DNA of 64,000 bases from Archaeoglobus sulfaticallidus PM70-1 (GCF_000385565.1 NC_021169.1:310001-374000), one strand, 5' to 3'; positions 45,325-54,416 are shown, counted from the stretch's first letter. Numbers and translations are program-made. Notes: generated by a model from the sequence alone, not told the origin.

Positions 45325-46528
45325 TCTCCACCAGCCTCTCAAAAGCTTCAATGAATTCCTCCTCCTTGCCCCCATCAACAATAGTTGCCGCAGCAATCTT
45401 ATGAGTTGCATCGGCAAAGGCTCCAACAATTTCACTGGCTTTCGGCACGAGATAGTCCAGTCCCGGAGCTTCCCCTTTGAAAATTTTTCTTTCAAGGGGT
45501 GTCGGAACCCTTCCGCTCATCTTGACGACATTCCAGTCTATCTCACCCAGATCGGGAACCACCTTCGGCATGCTCTGGAAGCCTATGAGGTACTTGCTGT
45601 CATCAACAAATGTCATGTCTTTTATCAGCTCACAGAACTCTCCAACAACCTTAACCCCCATCGGAGAGAATGAGTCCCCAATATGAAACCACTGAACATG
45701 TTTCTCCTGCTTCAAATTGGTTTTCAGGAATTCAACCATCTTTTCAAATTTCTCTTCCCTTATCCTTTCCAGTCTTTTTACAATCTCCATCGTAGCACCG
45801 TTGAAACCTTCAAAGCAGGCCTTAAGTCCCAACTGATAGCCTTTCTCCTCATAACCAACAGCGCCAAGAGTCGTTAGACGTTCTGCCACCACATCAGCAT
45901 ACTCTCCAAAAAAGTCGATATAGTACCTCTCCTTCATCCCATCAATCATAATCTTAACCTGTTTCATGCGCATCGCCTCATTTAACGCGAATCTATCGAA
46001 CCCCAGAACGCCACCGTACCTGTCATGGTAGTCCCCAACGCTCCCGACCACTGCGAGATAGGCACATTTCTCCGCCTCATCACCTGCAATAGCACGGAAG
46101 AATATGTAGTTGAGCGTTGAAGCTGAAACGAAGATGTCACCAGATATGCCTGAAAGCTCTGGATTTAGAACGAAAACGCTATCGCTCTCTATCTCTTTTG
46201 CTGGATGATGGTCAATTATAATTACCTTCCCCCTGCCAGCATTTATTCTGTCGATGGCTTCTGCGGCCAAGCCTGCAAGATCTGTGTATATTATTATTCC
46301 ATCTCTGTCAGCGTGAATTATCTCAATGATATCAGGGTTGACTTTCTCTATGCAGATTAGTTCAGTCTTCAACCCAAAATATTCGCAAACCCTTGAAAGT
46401 ATGGCTGATGAGCATATACCATCCGCATCGTTGTGATAAACTATAGTTGCCTGCTTTTCAGCATCCTTCAAAATGCCCGCTACACAATCCACCCATTCAA
46501 AAAATTCCTTATTGAGATATTCCTCCAT
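45305..46528 (-). CDS. DHH/RecJ-like phosphoesterase
   Basis: About 407 residues of the DHH superfamily, with VYHNDADGICSSAIL (motif with metal-binding D-x-D), IIYTDLAGLAAEAID, VIIIDHHPAKE (the DHH motif) and VVGSVGDYHDR. The C-terminal part (about 310-400, DHHA1-like) has GRVPTPLERKIF and AAATIVDGGKEEEFIEAFERLVENE (given in part). The archaeal family includes RecJ-like/GAN nucleases and nanoRNases; the exact activity cannot be told. ATG at 46528 is chosen, as an upstream ATG at 46579 would overlap the RHH gene. Confidence 0.88.
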   Translation of the reverse strand: MEEYLNKEFFEWVDCVAGILKDAEKQATIVYHNDADGICSSAILSRVCEYFGLKTELICIEKVNPDIIEIIHADRDGIIIYTDLAGLAAEAIDRINAGRGKVIIIDHHPAKEIESDSVFVLNPELSGISGDIFVSASTLNYIFFRAIAGDEAEKCAYLAVVGSVGDYHDRYGGVLGFDRFALNEAMRMKQVKIMIDGMKERYYIDFFGEYADVVAERLTTLGAVGYEEKGYQLGLKACFEGFNGATMEIVKRLERIREEKFEKMVEFLKTNLKQEKHVQWFHIGDSFSPMGVKVVGEFCELIKDMTFVDDSKYLIGFQSMPKVVPDLGEIDWNVVKMSGRVPTPLERKIFKGEAPGLDYLVPKASEIVGAFADATHKIAAATIVDGGKEEEFIEAFERLVENEVSGG

Positions 46529-46568
46529 GACTAATGTTAATGATTTAACAAAATAAAAGTTTTGGGCT

Positions 46569-47111
46569 TCAGTTTTCAACGATTATCAGCTTTCGGTAAT
46601 AGTCCTTTATCTCCGTATTTAGCTTCATCGCATCAAAGACCCCTCTAAGAAAGACTTCCAGTATTTTCTGCTCGCTTTTAGCTGACAAAACCAGCGTGTA
46701 AGTTTTATCAGAGTTTACCTTGAGCCTGAACCAGTTTTCATACTCCATGTACTTCAGAATCTCCTCAACCGTCCTCAACCCTCTCTCCCTATACTGAATC
46801 CCGTGTTCAAAACCAACTTTCCTTACAATCTCAAAAAATTCTTCCTTCTTTTTCTCATCTATTATCTCAAGAATTGCGGACCAGATTTCTATATCGACTA
46901 TAACATGCTCTCTACACGACAAAAGCTCAGAATAAACCAGAGCATTTTCAAGAGACTCGAGATTTCCATTTCTGGACAATTTCGACAAAATTCTTATGGA
47001 GTTTCTCACTACCTCGCTCATCGACTTCTGTTCCTTCTTAACTATGTCCTCAAGCACCTTGTAAGTGTAATTATCCACAGCAATTGACAGGCGCCTCGTT
47101 TTTAGAGACAT
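46569..47111 (-). CDS. Ribbon-helix-helix transcriptional regulator with sensory domain
   Basis: The 180-residue protein has an N-terminal ribbon-helix-helix motif (RRLSIAVDNYTYKVLEDIVKKEQKSMSEVVRNSI, given in part). A larger C-terminal domain (about 60-180, including GFEHGIQYRERGLRTVEEIL and FLRGVFDAMKLNTEI) resembles the ligand-binding parts seen in archaeal RHH regulators. It is directly upstream of the DHH gene and the broken ferredoxin/AOR, so it may have regulated that operon. The ligand is unknown. Confidence 0.8.
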   Translation of the reverse strand: MSLKTRRLSIAVDNYTYKVLEDIVKKEQKSMSEVVRNSIRILSKLSRNGNLESLENALVYSELLSCREHVIVDIEIWSAILEIIDEKKKEEFFEIVRKVGFEHGIQYRERGLRTVEEILKYMEYENWFRLKVNSDKTYTLVLSAKSEQKILEVFLRGVFDAMKLNTEIKDYYRKLIIVEN

Positions 47112-47255
47112 TAATCAATGTTAGTTTAATAGCATAAAAACTTTATTGTCAAACTAACAAAAATTAAAATTTATGGATATGTAATATCGAAAACTAAATA
47201 TTATAGCCAGACGAGTTAAAAATAGGAGATTTTGAATAATTAGCGAATAATCTAT

Positions 47256-47558
47256 TCACTCCTCCGGTAGATACACCCTGTTAGAGCTGATCCTTACATC
47301 CTCCTCCAGCCCGTATTTCTCAACAAAATATTTCCACATCTCAGCATCGCTTTTTTTCATATCATCTAGCGCAGCAAATATGAAGTCCCTTATGCTCGAC
47401 TGAAGCTCTACAAGAATGTACCTTTCCTTGCTTTCCGAGTCCTTATACCCCCTGTACTCAGCATACTCTTCGATGAACCTCATCCAACGCCTTGGGATAT
47501 AAACCTTAATCCAGTATCCCTCCTCATGAGATAAAAGCTGTTCACAACCTAAGTTCAT
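47256..47558 (-). CDS. Small unknown protein with RHH-like context
   Basis: About 100 residues (MNLGCEQLLSHEEGYWIKVYIPRRWMRFIEEYAEYRGY..., given in part). The start at 47558 is supported by GGAGGGG eight bases upstream; GTG codons slightly earlier overlap that site. The middle part RWMRFIEEYAEYRGYKDSES could be a DNA-binding ribbon-helix-helix variant, but I am not sure. No recognised family. Confidence 0.6.
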   Translation of the reverse strand: MNLGCEQLLSHEEGYWIKVYIPRRWMRFIEEYAEYRGYKDSESKERYILVELQSSIRDFIFAALDDMKKSDAEMWKYFVEKYGLEEDVRISSNRVYLPEE

Positions 47559-47721
47559 GCCCACCACCCCTCCTTTTCACATACATTAATTCAATTTATT
47601 CAATGTTGTTCAAAAGTATGTAATTTTAATACTATTTATCCTTTGCGATTTAATTATAAACATTTAATAATCAAAAATATCAAATGACTTAAATGATCGA
47701 GTTTTAAGACAATTAAAAGAG

Positions 47722-47907
47722 TTAAACAGGGTTGTAGATTCCGTTCGGATCCCTCAGATACATCCTCTCCAGATGCTCCAATGTGGGTTCATTAATTGGT
47801 TCGAAAATGTTAACAGTGTCCAACGGCTCCATAAAGTCTGCCAGAGCCTCCCAGTCAACTAGGCTCTTTATAAGCGAGGTTACCTTATTATTAATGTTTA
47901 CTAACAT
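47722..47907 (-). CDS. Small hypothetical protein, 61 residues
   Basis: A short acidic protein (MLVNINNKVTSLIKSLVDWE...). It has a plausible promoter-rich A/T region upstream, and GGGGTGGATTAA lies before the ATG as a possible ribosome site. The amino acid composition is reasonable but no motif is recognised. Could be genuine or chance. Confidence 0.4.
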   Translation of the reverse strand: MLVNINNKVTSLIKSLVDWEALADFMEPLDTVNIFEPINEPTLEHLERMYLRDPNGIYNPV

Positions 47908-48017
47908 TTAATCCACCCCACTAAATTACACTACCAAGTAGTGAATGATAATATTTAAGAGTTTCTAAAACTACATTGATGCAAAAGAGTTTTTAATTAT
48001 AAAATCAAATTAACATC

Positions 48018-48494
48018 ATGGCTTCAGTTGAGATAGTTTATTGGGACGACAGAATTAATGGGAGCCTCAAAAGCGATAAGATAAATGTTGAGCCATACGG
48101 ATTTCAGCTCAGCCCAATTGCCGAATGGAGAATTCTCATTTCAGCAGAAGATAAGGAAGTTGAAGAAAGTAAGGTTTGTGCTATCGATGTTGAGCCGATA
48201 GATGTTCCGGAGAATGCGATAGTTTCCCCTCTTCCAATAATGAGGCACGCTCTCGGTGTTCTGCTGGATGTATATGTTCCCGGAAAGTTGAAAAAGGTTG
48301 AGGAGAGTAAGAAGATAACCCAAGCGATCTTCCTTCCAGTAATGAGTGGAAAAATACGAAAAGGCGAGCTAATTGGAGTTATAAACATAAGATATGTTAA
48401 AACCAGTACACTCAACAAGATCTCCAAAATGCTATCAGAATGGGCTGAAAAGGCCAAATGGGCTGAAGATATCGGTGGAATAAGATGGGAGTAA
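48018..48494 (+). CDS. DUF22 family protein
   Basis: The 158-residue protein is related to the DUF22 family known from Archaeoglobus. Shared features with the 49066-49548 protein are an N-terminal beta strand followed by YGFQLSPIAEWRILISAE, then LPIMRHALGVLLDVYVPGKLKKVEE, and AIFLPVMSGKIRKGELIGVINI. No signal or membrane segment. Function unknown. An IS605-like end begins immediately after its stop codon. Confidence 0.75.
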   Translation: MASVEIVYWDDRINGSLKSDKINVEPYGFQLSPIAEWRILISAEDKEVEESKVCAIDVEPIDVPENAIVSPLPIMRHALGVLLDVYVPGKLKKVEESKKITQAIFLPVMSGKIRKGELIGVINIRYVKTSTLNKISKMLSEWAEKAKWAEDIGGIRWE

Positions 48495-48730
48495 CGTGAC
48501 CTCCTCTCTCCATTGAAATGGAGAGTATCCTCCAGCACGGCTGGAGTTTAACCCCAGGAGAGAGGTTGTGTTCAGGGTCTCTTCAACCCCATCATCCACT
48601 CTTCGGACCGGGTCACAGCGGCCCCCGCAGGTCGATCCTGCCTTTGGATGCAGGCGTGTATGTAAGGACAAATATACGTTTCATCGTGTATCTTGTGGAA
48701 GTCGCGGGGATTAGCGACGAAAGGAGAACC
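48495..48730 (-). mobile_element. Solo IS605-type right end with omega-RNA-like hairpins
   Basis: Read on the minus strand the segment ends with hairpins followed by GAGGAGGTCAC, a typical IS605 right terminus. Perfect hairpins are CTCTCCAT/ATGGAGAG (48506-48525) and CTCCAGC/GCTGGAG (48530-48546). A GGTCGATCCTGCC / GGATGCAGGC segment (48631-48655) may be a third. Sequences like CCGCTGTGACCCGGTCCGAAG and GGGGTTGAAGAGACC resemble the conserved 3' end of tnpB transcripts that give omega-RNA. No tnpB or tnpA is found next to it. It sits exactly after a DUF22 stop codon. Identity is from pattern memory. Confidence 0.6.
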
Positions 48731-48761
48731 TAAAACAACTCAGAATAAAATAATTAGATAA

Positions 48762-48905
48762 TTATTTCTTCCATAAATAGGGCCAGTCCGACTTTACGAA
48801 CACTTCTGGGTCTATTGAGATTGCTTGATCGATCTTCTTGAGTAGCCTTATTACTTTACTCAAGTATCCTTCTCTGGATACCACAGCCTGCATAACTTTC
48901 ACCGC
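48762..48905 (-). pseudogene. C-terminal relic of a DUF22 paralogue
   Basis: Minus-strand translation gives VKVMQAVVSREGYLSKVIRL then LKKIDQAISIDPEVFVKSDW and PYLWKK followed by a stop. This matches the last residues of the intact DUF22 gene at 49066-49548, and the final 65 bases (48762-48826 versus 49066-49130) differ at a single position. Upstream of this the two diverge. The N-terminal part is missing. Confidence 0.75.
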
Positions 48906-49065
48906 TAAATCATATGTGCATTTATTATATTAATCTTGTTATGATATTTTATTGGGTAGCACTATCGGAGATTGGAAGTTAGAGAAGTGTATTCAATGTT
49001 AGTGAGTTGAATGATATTTGTTGCTTAATAAATGATACACAGCATAATCTATATTACAAAAAAGG

Positions 49066-49548
49066 TTATTTCTTCCATAGATAGGGCCAGTCCGACTTTA
49101 CGAACACTTCTGGGTCTATTGAGATTGCTTTATCAACTTCACGAAGCTTTTCAACTATAGCCTCTTTGGCCTCCTTTTTCACTGTTGTAACAACACCCAC
49201 TCCAATAAGCGAACCCTTTAAGATCTTTCCATCCGCTATTGGATAGAAAACAACATATTTAACCCTCGATGGCACATCAATCCTTTCAGGCTTTCCGTCC
49301 TCCACCACAGCAACAAGAGTTCCCAAGGCATGCCTGTATCTGTCAAGGAGAGTCAGCCTCTCGTTTCCAGAGATTTTGAATTCCTGAACTTTTATCACTT
49401 TAACACGATTTGCTTTGACTTCCACATCCTCATCGGCTACAATATTAACGAAGTACGCTACAGGCCCGAGAAAATAGCCTGCTTCCTCAACATTGGCCTT
49501 CTCGTAAACGACCTCTGAATCTTTTCGGTAAGAAATTGTTACTTCCAT
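49066..49548 (-). CDS. DUF22 family protein
   Basis: The 160-residue protein (MEVTISYRKDSEVVYEKAN...) shares the DUF22 layout with the 48018 gene: EAGYFLGPVAYFVNIVADE, then LDRYRHALGTLVAVVEDGK, then YVVFYPIADGKILKGSLIGVGVV. Its last 65 bases are duplicated at 48762-48826. No catalytic residues recognised; function unknown. It is transcribed on its own, with the TauE/SafE gene upstream reading in the same direction. Confidence 0.78.
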   Translation of the reverse strand: MEVTISYRKDSEVVYEKANVEEAGYFLGPVAYFVNIVADEDVEVKANRVKVIKVQEFKISGNERLTLLDRYRHALGTLVAVVEDGKPERIDVPSRVKYVVFYPIADGKILKGSLIGVGVVTTVKKEAKEAIVEKLREVDKAISIDPEVFVKSDWPYLWKK

Positions 49549-49610
49549 AAATATATATTAGAACCTAACTATATAAAAGTTTTGAGAGAAAATAAAAAAG
49601 AAATAGAAGT

Positions 49611-51038
49611 TTAAACCTCAGTTTTTACGCCTTTTACGCTTGCAGCCCAGCTCCTCAAGCCATCATAACCTTCGGTTGCTATCCTCTTCGCCACCTCATC
49701 CTTCAAAGCTGTGATGTTTATTAGATCCAAGAAGTTGTGAGCAAAACTACCATGTACAATAGACCAGTAAATTGCCAGTGCAATGACTCCCAGCGTGTAG
49801 GCTATCGCACCGAAAGTTCCCATGTGCGGGATCTGTGTGATGAAGTAAGGCCATGCATTTGGATCTCTGAACAGGAAGTAGTAGTTAATTCCTGTCAGGA
49901 TTCCGAATATTATCATTCTCTTAACAAGCCCACCAGTTTTATGTTCCGCTTTAGCTACTGCCCTCTCAAGCAAGCCCATCTTCGATAGCTCTTTCCTAAC
50001 ATTCAACATCGGAACAATCACTATTGGAGTAACTGACACCATTGCTACAATCATAATTGGAAATACAAGTGAGTTGAAAGTTTCCACCAATCCGGGATCA
50101 AGCGATAGCCATCCGAGTTCTACAAGATATCCCGGTACTGCAAACGCTCTGCTAACAGTAACGAGGAGCATCACAACAGCCATTGCAAGCTTGATATAGT
50201 ACTGCCTAACATAAGTCGTTCCCACAGCACCAATCTGCACACCGATTAGTGAGGTGGCGAGAATCAAAGTCGTGAGCCTGAAATCAACTGCTCCAAGCAG
50301 GTAAGCCCATGTGAATGTTCCTGTTGAGCCCATAACGAATGCTATTCCAAGCTCGGTTCCACTCGCAACCGCACTTGATGCCCCAATCACATAGATCATC
50401 GATGGAACTCCAATAAATCCACCTACTGCAATTGTTGCTGCAAGGAATCCGGTGGCAAAACCCAGAGGGATGGTTAGCCAGAGCGACTGAGTTCTGCCAG
50501 CGACATCGAACTTGATCATTGGTGGTATCCTGAATTTCTTCTCAAGCTTCTTTGCAAATTCTGGTTCCGTGTCTTCAATACCGTATTTCTTAGCCTTAAA
50601 AACGTCTCTTATCAGTAGAGCAGCAACTGATGGTAAGACTATCAAGAATGCGATAGTTACATACAAGTTCGTTCCTGTAGGGCCTAGCTGCTCAAGTATA
50701 TACTTCTGAACCTGAATTCCAACCTGAACACCCAATATGGCTGAGAAAGCCATCAATATTGCAAGTTTAACGTCAAGATGCCCAACTTTTTTCCTTCTCC
50801 AAGCTCCTATCATTGCCTTGGGGAACTTGTGGCACATGTTCGATGCTACTGCTATAGGTCCAGGCACGCCAATGGACATCATTCCGGGTGTGAGCACAAA
50901 GGCTCCACCACTTCCAATGAACCCACTAAGCATACCTCCAAAAAATCCGAGAGCTAGCAGAAACAAAGCTTCGTTGACCCCGATATGTATGAACATATCG
51001 GGGGTCATTGCTGAGCCCCCTTCAGCAAAACCACCCAT
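49611..51038 (-). CDS. TauE/SafE family sulfite/sulfur anion exporter
   Basis: The 475-residue membrane protein has about ten helices. The two repeats of the TauE/SafE fold are seen as GFFGGMLSGFIGSGGAFVLTP and GFATGFLAATIAVGGFIGVP, each with the Gly-rich pattern. A cytosolic loop (about 150-185) and a C-terminal extension with two more helices make it longer than most members. Family members export sulfite, sulfoacetate or other organosulfur anions. Together with the two UPF0324 transporters it points to intense sulfur-anion transport in this organism. Confidence 0.88.
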   Translation of the reverse strand: MGGFAEGGSAMTPDMFIHIGVNEALFLLALGFFGGMLSGFIGSGGAFVLTPGMMSIGVPGPIAVASNMCHKFPKAMIGAWRRKKVGHLDVKLAILMAFSAILGVQVGIQVQKYILEQLGPTGTNLYVTIAFLIVLPSVAALLIRDVFKAKKYGIEDTEPEFAKKLEKKFRIPPMIKFDVAGRTQSLWLTIPLGFATGFLAATIAVGGFIGVPSMIYVIGASSAVASGTELGIAFVMGSTGTFTWAYLLGAVDFRLTTLILATSLIGVQIGAVGTTYVRQYYIKLAMAVVMLLVTVSRAFAVPGYLVELGWLSLDPGLVETFNSLVFPIMIVAMVSVTPIVIVPMLNVRKELSKMGLLERAVAKAEHKTGGLVKRMIIFGILTGINYYFLFRDPNAWPYFITQIPHMGTFGAIAYTLGVIALAIYWSIVHGSFAHNFLDLINITALKDEVAKRIATEGYDGLRSWAASVKGVKTEV

Positions 51039-52220
51039 TCAATATTCACCCCCATTATGAAACATTTTTATTAACGCAAACTCAAATTGGAAATCCCCTC
51101 TCTAACCTTCCAACCCCCCTTAAACCTTCCTTATTATTCATTACTTTTTCATAATTTGTTTTAACGGGATTTCCACTTTCTACAGTATATATCAAAACTA
51201 GATGAAAATAAAGGTTTTTGTGAAGGTTTGCTTTTTTTTAAGATAATTCACTAATTTTTATGTTTTTTTATGGTTGTTTAATGTCAAACACTACCAGTTA
51301 CTCTACAACTATAAATTCGAAAAGGGGCGGAAATTACTGGAATGCCGGACAGGAGACTTATTCAAGGAATTTCAATTTATAAATGGACTCTAAAGATTAG
51401 AATAGAATGTATGGTCTAACATACTCCATTAAAGAATGTACTAAAGAACATAGATGCGGTTTCAGAGTGTAAAGGTTTTTCAATAAGCGCAGCAACACGG
51501 AACCTTAATCTATAACGATTAATCAACCCCACCCCCTTTATTTCCTGTGGAACTTTGCTGTAGTGCAATGGCTGTCAGCAATTAGAGAATAAATGAGTTG
51601 CAAACAAATACAGACCATAACTCTTCCAACCCTATGATGAGAGTAACATCAAAATCTATTCGCCAAGAAAATAATATAAAGAAATAGGAGAGATTACAGA
51701 ACTAAAACAACCAAAAAGGAAACGGAAGAGTACTGAATGCCTATGAGAAATGCAGGATTAGCCTATAACACTGGAAAGATTGATAGAAATATACCACGGC
51801 ATTCATATTCCCACAGCACAACAGTCAAACTCCAATATGATGCTAAAACCCCCGTTAAATTCTATCTGGATACTCGAGGGATTTTTACGAACTTTCAATA
51901 AAATGAACAGTACGAGTACTGCTAAACCCACAACTTCTTCCGATACGAATGTCAGAGTCAAAGATAGTGCATATCCTGAGATATCCTCAAAAGATAGTCT
52001 GCAAAGGATAAATGTTCAAGGTTTTATTGCTTTTTACATGTCCCATTTCCTCAAAAACATATCCTCACAATAGCCCATCTTTTTACTTCACTTCTTCATT
52101 GCTTGTGTTCTCGGTAATTTCTGACATTTATGATAAAAAGCCAAGTTTTTCCATATTTTCCATTAATCTCAGCTAAATGCTAGATTGTAAAGATGAAATT
52201 ATAACTAATTTTAGGTTAGC
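51039..52220. other. 1.2-kb region without intact genes
   Basis: Stop-rich in all frames. Scraps such as RMYGLTYSIKECTKEHRCGF (51405-51465) and TTVKLQYDAKTPVKFYLDTR (51820-51880) look like decayed coding DNA, possibly transposase, but cannot be assigned. A 97-codon opening at 51780-52073 has no recognisable sequence. The TauE/SafE promoter is in the first hundred bases. Confidence 0.45.
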
Positions 52221-52235
52221 CGAAAAATTTAAATG
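52221..52235 (+). promoter_or_regulatory. TATA-type promoter of the DUF5320/NifX/Mrp operon
   Basis: CGAAAAATTTAAATG has a BRE/TATA-like A/T core. A start site about 25 bases on (near 52255) would leave a short leader containing GGAGGTGAT, the full complement of the 16S 3' end, before the TTG start at 52290. Confidence 0.45.
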
Positions 52236-52289
52236 TCTTGGAATTGGAAAGATATGATGGTAAAATCACTCTAACAGGAGGTGATGAGT

Positions 52290-52511
52290 TTGCCAAGGCA
52301 TTGCAGGGGGTGGAGATGGTGGTACAAAGCTACTGGTAAGCCTGGATGGATGAGAGGGGATTACAGATGTTTCGGATATCTAAGATACAGAGGTTTAAGA
52401 TACCAAGATGAATTCAGAGACGATCTGGATGTGCTTGAGAGAATCAAAAGAAATCTGGAATTAGAACTTGAGGATATTAGAAGAAGAATTGATGAGCTGA
52501 GAAGGAGATAA
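52290..52511 (+). CDS. DUF5320 domain protein
   Basis: A 73-residue protein beginning [20 protein letters not shown] and ending in a coiled coil ([25 protein letters not shown], given in part), the typical layout of DUF5320 proteins. The start is TTG at 52290: GGAGGTGAT (52278-52286) lies just upstream at the right distance, while GTG and ATG at 52281-52284 are inside that site. It leads a cluster of NifX-like proteins and Mrp-type ATPases, the usual genomic company of DUF5320. Confidence 0.8.
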   Translation: MPRHCRGWRWWYKATGKPGWMRGDYRCFGYLRYRGLRYQDEFRDDLDVLERIKRNLELELEDIRRRIDELRRR

Positions 52512-52571
52512 AGAGAACGGCAAAGAGAAATAAAAGGGGAGAAGTAGAGAGTTAAAAATGGAGGTATAGAC

Positions 52572-52919
52572 ATGAGAATTTGTGTACCAAGCTATAATGG
52601 TGGCTTGGATGACTATGTCTGCGACCACTTCGGCAAGGCTGAAACTTTCACAATATACGACACCGAAAGCAAGGAAGTAGAGGTCATCAGAAACACGAGT
52701 GAGCATTTTGGTGGTTTTGGAAGGCCACCTGAACTTATCAGAGCTAAAAATGTTGATGTTGTTATATGCGGTGGAATGGGCGCTAAAGCTATAGCGTTGT
52801 TCAAGAGCTATGGAATAAAGGTGTTCATGGGAGCTTCTGGTAAAGTAAAGGATGCGATAGATCAGTTTCTCGCTGGAGAACTTCGTGAGGCCGATGTGAG
52901 TATGGGATGTATACACTGA
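52572..52919 (+). CDS. NifX/NifB-type iron-molybdenum cofactor-binding domain protein
   Basis: A 115-residue single-domain protein of the dinitrogenase iron-molybdenum cofactor family (the MTH1175-like group). Visible features are RICVPSYNGGLDDYVCDHFGKAETFTIYD (given in part), VDVVICGGMGAKAIALFKSYGIKVF and a final cysteine in DVSMGCIH. No nitrogenase genes are near, so a general Fe-S or metallocluster carrier function is more likely. GGAGGTAT precedes the ATG. Confidence 0.88.
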   Translation: MRICVPSYNGGLDDYVCDHFGKAETFTIYDTESKEVEVIRNTSEHFGGFGRPPELIRAKNVDVVICGGMGAKAIALFKSYGIKVFMGASGKVKDAIDQFLAGELREADVSMGCIH

Positions 52920-52948
52920 GTATTGGGCGTGTGGTGAGTGTGATTTAA

Positions 52949-53374
52949 ATGAAAATTGCTGCAACAACCTCAAAAGGTGGTCTGGAAGATAATGTAACCC
53001 CTCAGTTTGGGAGAACTGAGAAATTCACAATTGTTGATTTTGATAAAGAAATGAAAGAAATTAAGGCTGTAGAGGTTGTCGATAACAAGGCAAAGTCTCA
53101 ACCCAGCGGTGCTGGAATAGCAGCATCGCAGCTTATAATCGACCTTGGAGTTGAGATTTTACTTACTGGCAAGATAGGACCAAAAGCCATGAAAGTTCTG
53201 AAATCTGCTGGTGTGAAGGTATACAATGCTGAAGGAATGAATGTTAAGTATGCAGTCGATGCTTTCACAAAAGGAGAACTTGAGGAAATAAAGACTGGCA
53301 GTATGGGACCCAAACAGGGCAAAGCTGGAAGAGGTGGAAGAGGAGGCAAGGGAAGAAGTGGAGGATGGAACTGA
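52949..53374 (+). CDS. NifX/NifB-type cofactor-binding protein with Gly-rich tail
   Basis: The 141-residue paralogue of the preceding gene begins KIAATTSKGGLEDNVTPQFGRTEKFTIVD (given in part) and contains GVEILLTGKIGPKAMKVLKSAGVKVY. The C-terminus is a low-complexity Gly/Lys/Arg tail (GKAGRGGRGGKGRSGGWN). It is flanked by the other NifX-like gene and the Mrp-type ATPases. Probably binds an iron-sulfur cluster or cofactor precursor; partner unknown. Confidence 0.88.
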   Translation: MKIAATTSKGGLEDNVTPQFGRTEKFTIVDFDKEMKEIKAVEVVDNKAKSQPSGAGIAASQLIIDLGVEILLTGKIGPKAMKVLKSAGVKVYNAEGMNVKYAVDAFTKGELEEIKTGSMGPKQGKAGRGGRGGKGRSGGWN

Positions 53375-53375
53375 C

Positions 53376-53627
53376 ATGGAACTCATCCTCCATTTAAGCA
53401 ATCGCTGCATAGAGACGGAAGCTAAAAAAAGGTACGAAGAGTTAGTTAGGGACTTGCTTAAAGAGGATAACACAGAGAAAGAGAAAGAACTCGAGCTATT
53501 GGTAGAGTTCCTGAAAAAAGCCAACTTCAGCAGGTTAAGAAAAATGGGATTCGATGGAAATAAAGAGGTCAGAGTGAGAATCAGAAAAGCTGGAGAGGAT
53601 TTTGTTGTCGAGGAGATCGACTTATGA
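53376..53627 (+). CDS. Small unknown protein of the Mrp/NifX cluster
   Basis: The product is about 83 residues (MELILHLSNRCIETEAKKRYEELV..., given in part), helical and charged, with one cysteine. The ATG is one base after the stop of the preceding gene and the end overlaps the next ATPase gene (ATGA), so it is tightly coupled. I do not know the family. An earlier in-frame ATG at 53334 lies inside the previous gene. Confidence 0.7.
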   Translation: MELILHLSNRCIETEAKKRYEELVRDLLKEDNTEKEKELELLVEFLKKANFSRLRKMGFDGNKEVRVRIRKAGEDFVVEEIDL

Positions 53628-54412
53628 GGATAGCCGTTGCTTCAGGTAAGGGTGGAACGGGAAAAACAACAGTTTCGGTGAATTTAGCGTTTTTCAACTC
53701 AGTTGATTTATTCGATCTGGATGTTGAGGAGCCCAATGACCATATTTTTATTAAAGGTAATAAGAAAGAAAACTTAGTTTTCCGTAAGGTTCCTGAGGTA
53801 AATGATTGCTGCAATGGATGTGGTGTTTGCAGAGATGTCTGTCAGTTCTCTGCGATATATGTCATAGATAGAGCTTATCCGATCCCGGAGCTTTGCCATA
53901 GTTGTGGGGCTTGCAGCTATCTCTGCCCGGAGAAAGCAATAAAAGAGGTTGACTACCAGACAGGAAAGGTTGTAACGGTAGAAGGGGATATCAAGTTAAC
54001 CTATGGTGAGCTTACAGTTGGAGAAGCTTCACCTGTTTTTCTGATAAAACATGTCAAGCAATTAATGGGCAAAAATGCGATTATAGATTCACCCCCCGGC
54101 ACCACATGTCCGATGGTTGAGAGTGTGATTGATTCAGATTATGTTATTCTTGTTGCTGAACCAACACCATTCAGCTTGCACGATCTCAAGATTGCTGTGA
54201 ACGTCGTTTCCGATCTAAATCTCGATTTTGGAGTTTTAATAAACAAGTATGGTTTGCCCTTCGATGGTGTTGAGAAGTACTGCAAATCCGAGGGTATCGA
54301 AATCATCGGAAAAATACCCTTCAGTGCTGAGATCGCGAAAAAGTACTCTAAGGGGAAATTGATAGATGATATGAGGGATTTCTTTATTGAACTGTATGGA
54401 ATTCTGGGGTGA
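53624..54412 (+). CDS. MinD/Mrp-type P-loop ATPase with inserted ferredoxin domain
   Basis: The 262-residue protein has the deviant Walker A ASGKGGTGKTTVSVNLAF, then an inserted 2x[4Fe-4S] ferredoxin (CCNGCGVCRDVCQF and CHSCGACSYLCPEKA, about 62-115), then IIDSPPGTTCPM and later MinD-type motifs. Such proteins act as Fe-S cluster carriers or assemble metalloclusters. It is encoded in a pair with the next gene; likely a heterodimer. Confidence 0.9.
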   Translation: MRIAVASGKGGTGKTTVSVNLAFFNSVDLFDLDVEEPNDHIFIKGNKKENLVFRKVPEVNDCCNGCGVCRDVCQFSAIYVIDRAYPIPELCHSCGACSYLCPEKAIKEVDYQTGKVVTVEGDIKLTYGELTVGEASPVFLIKHVKQLMGKNAIIDSPPGTTCPMVESVIDSDYVILVAEPTPFSLHDLKIAVNVVSDLNLDFGVLINKYGLPFDGVEKYCKSEGIEIIGKIPFSAEIAKKYSKGKLIDDMRDFFIELYGILG

Positions 54413-54416
54413 TCTG

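Noticed and set aside
52572-53374. Nitrogenase cofactor genes
   Set aside because: The NifX-like domain is widespread in non-diazotrophs and no nifHDK genes are near.
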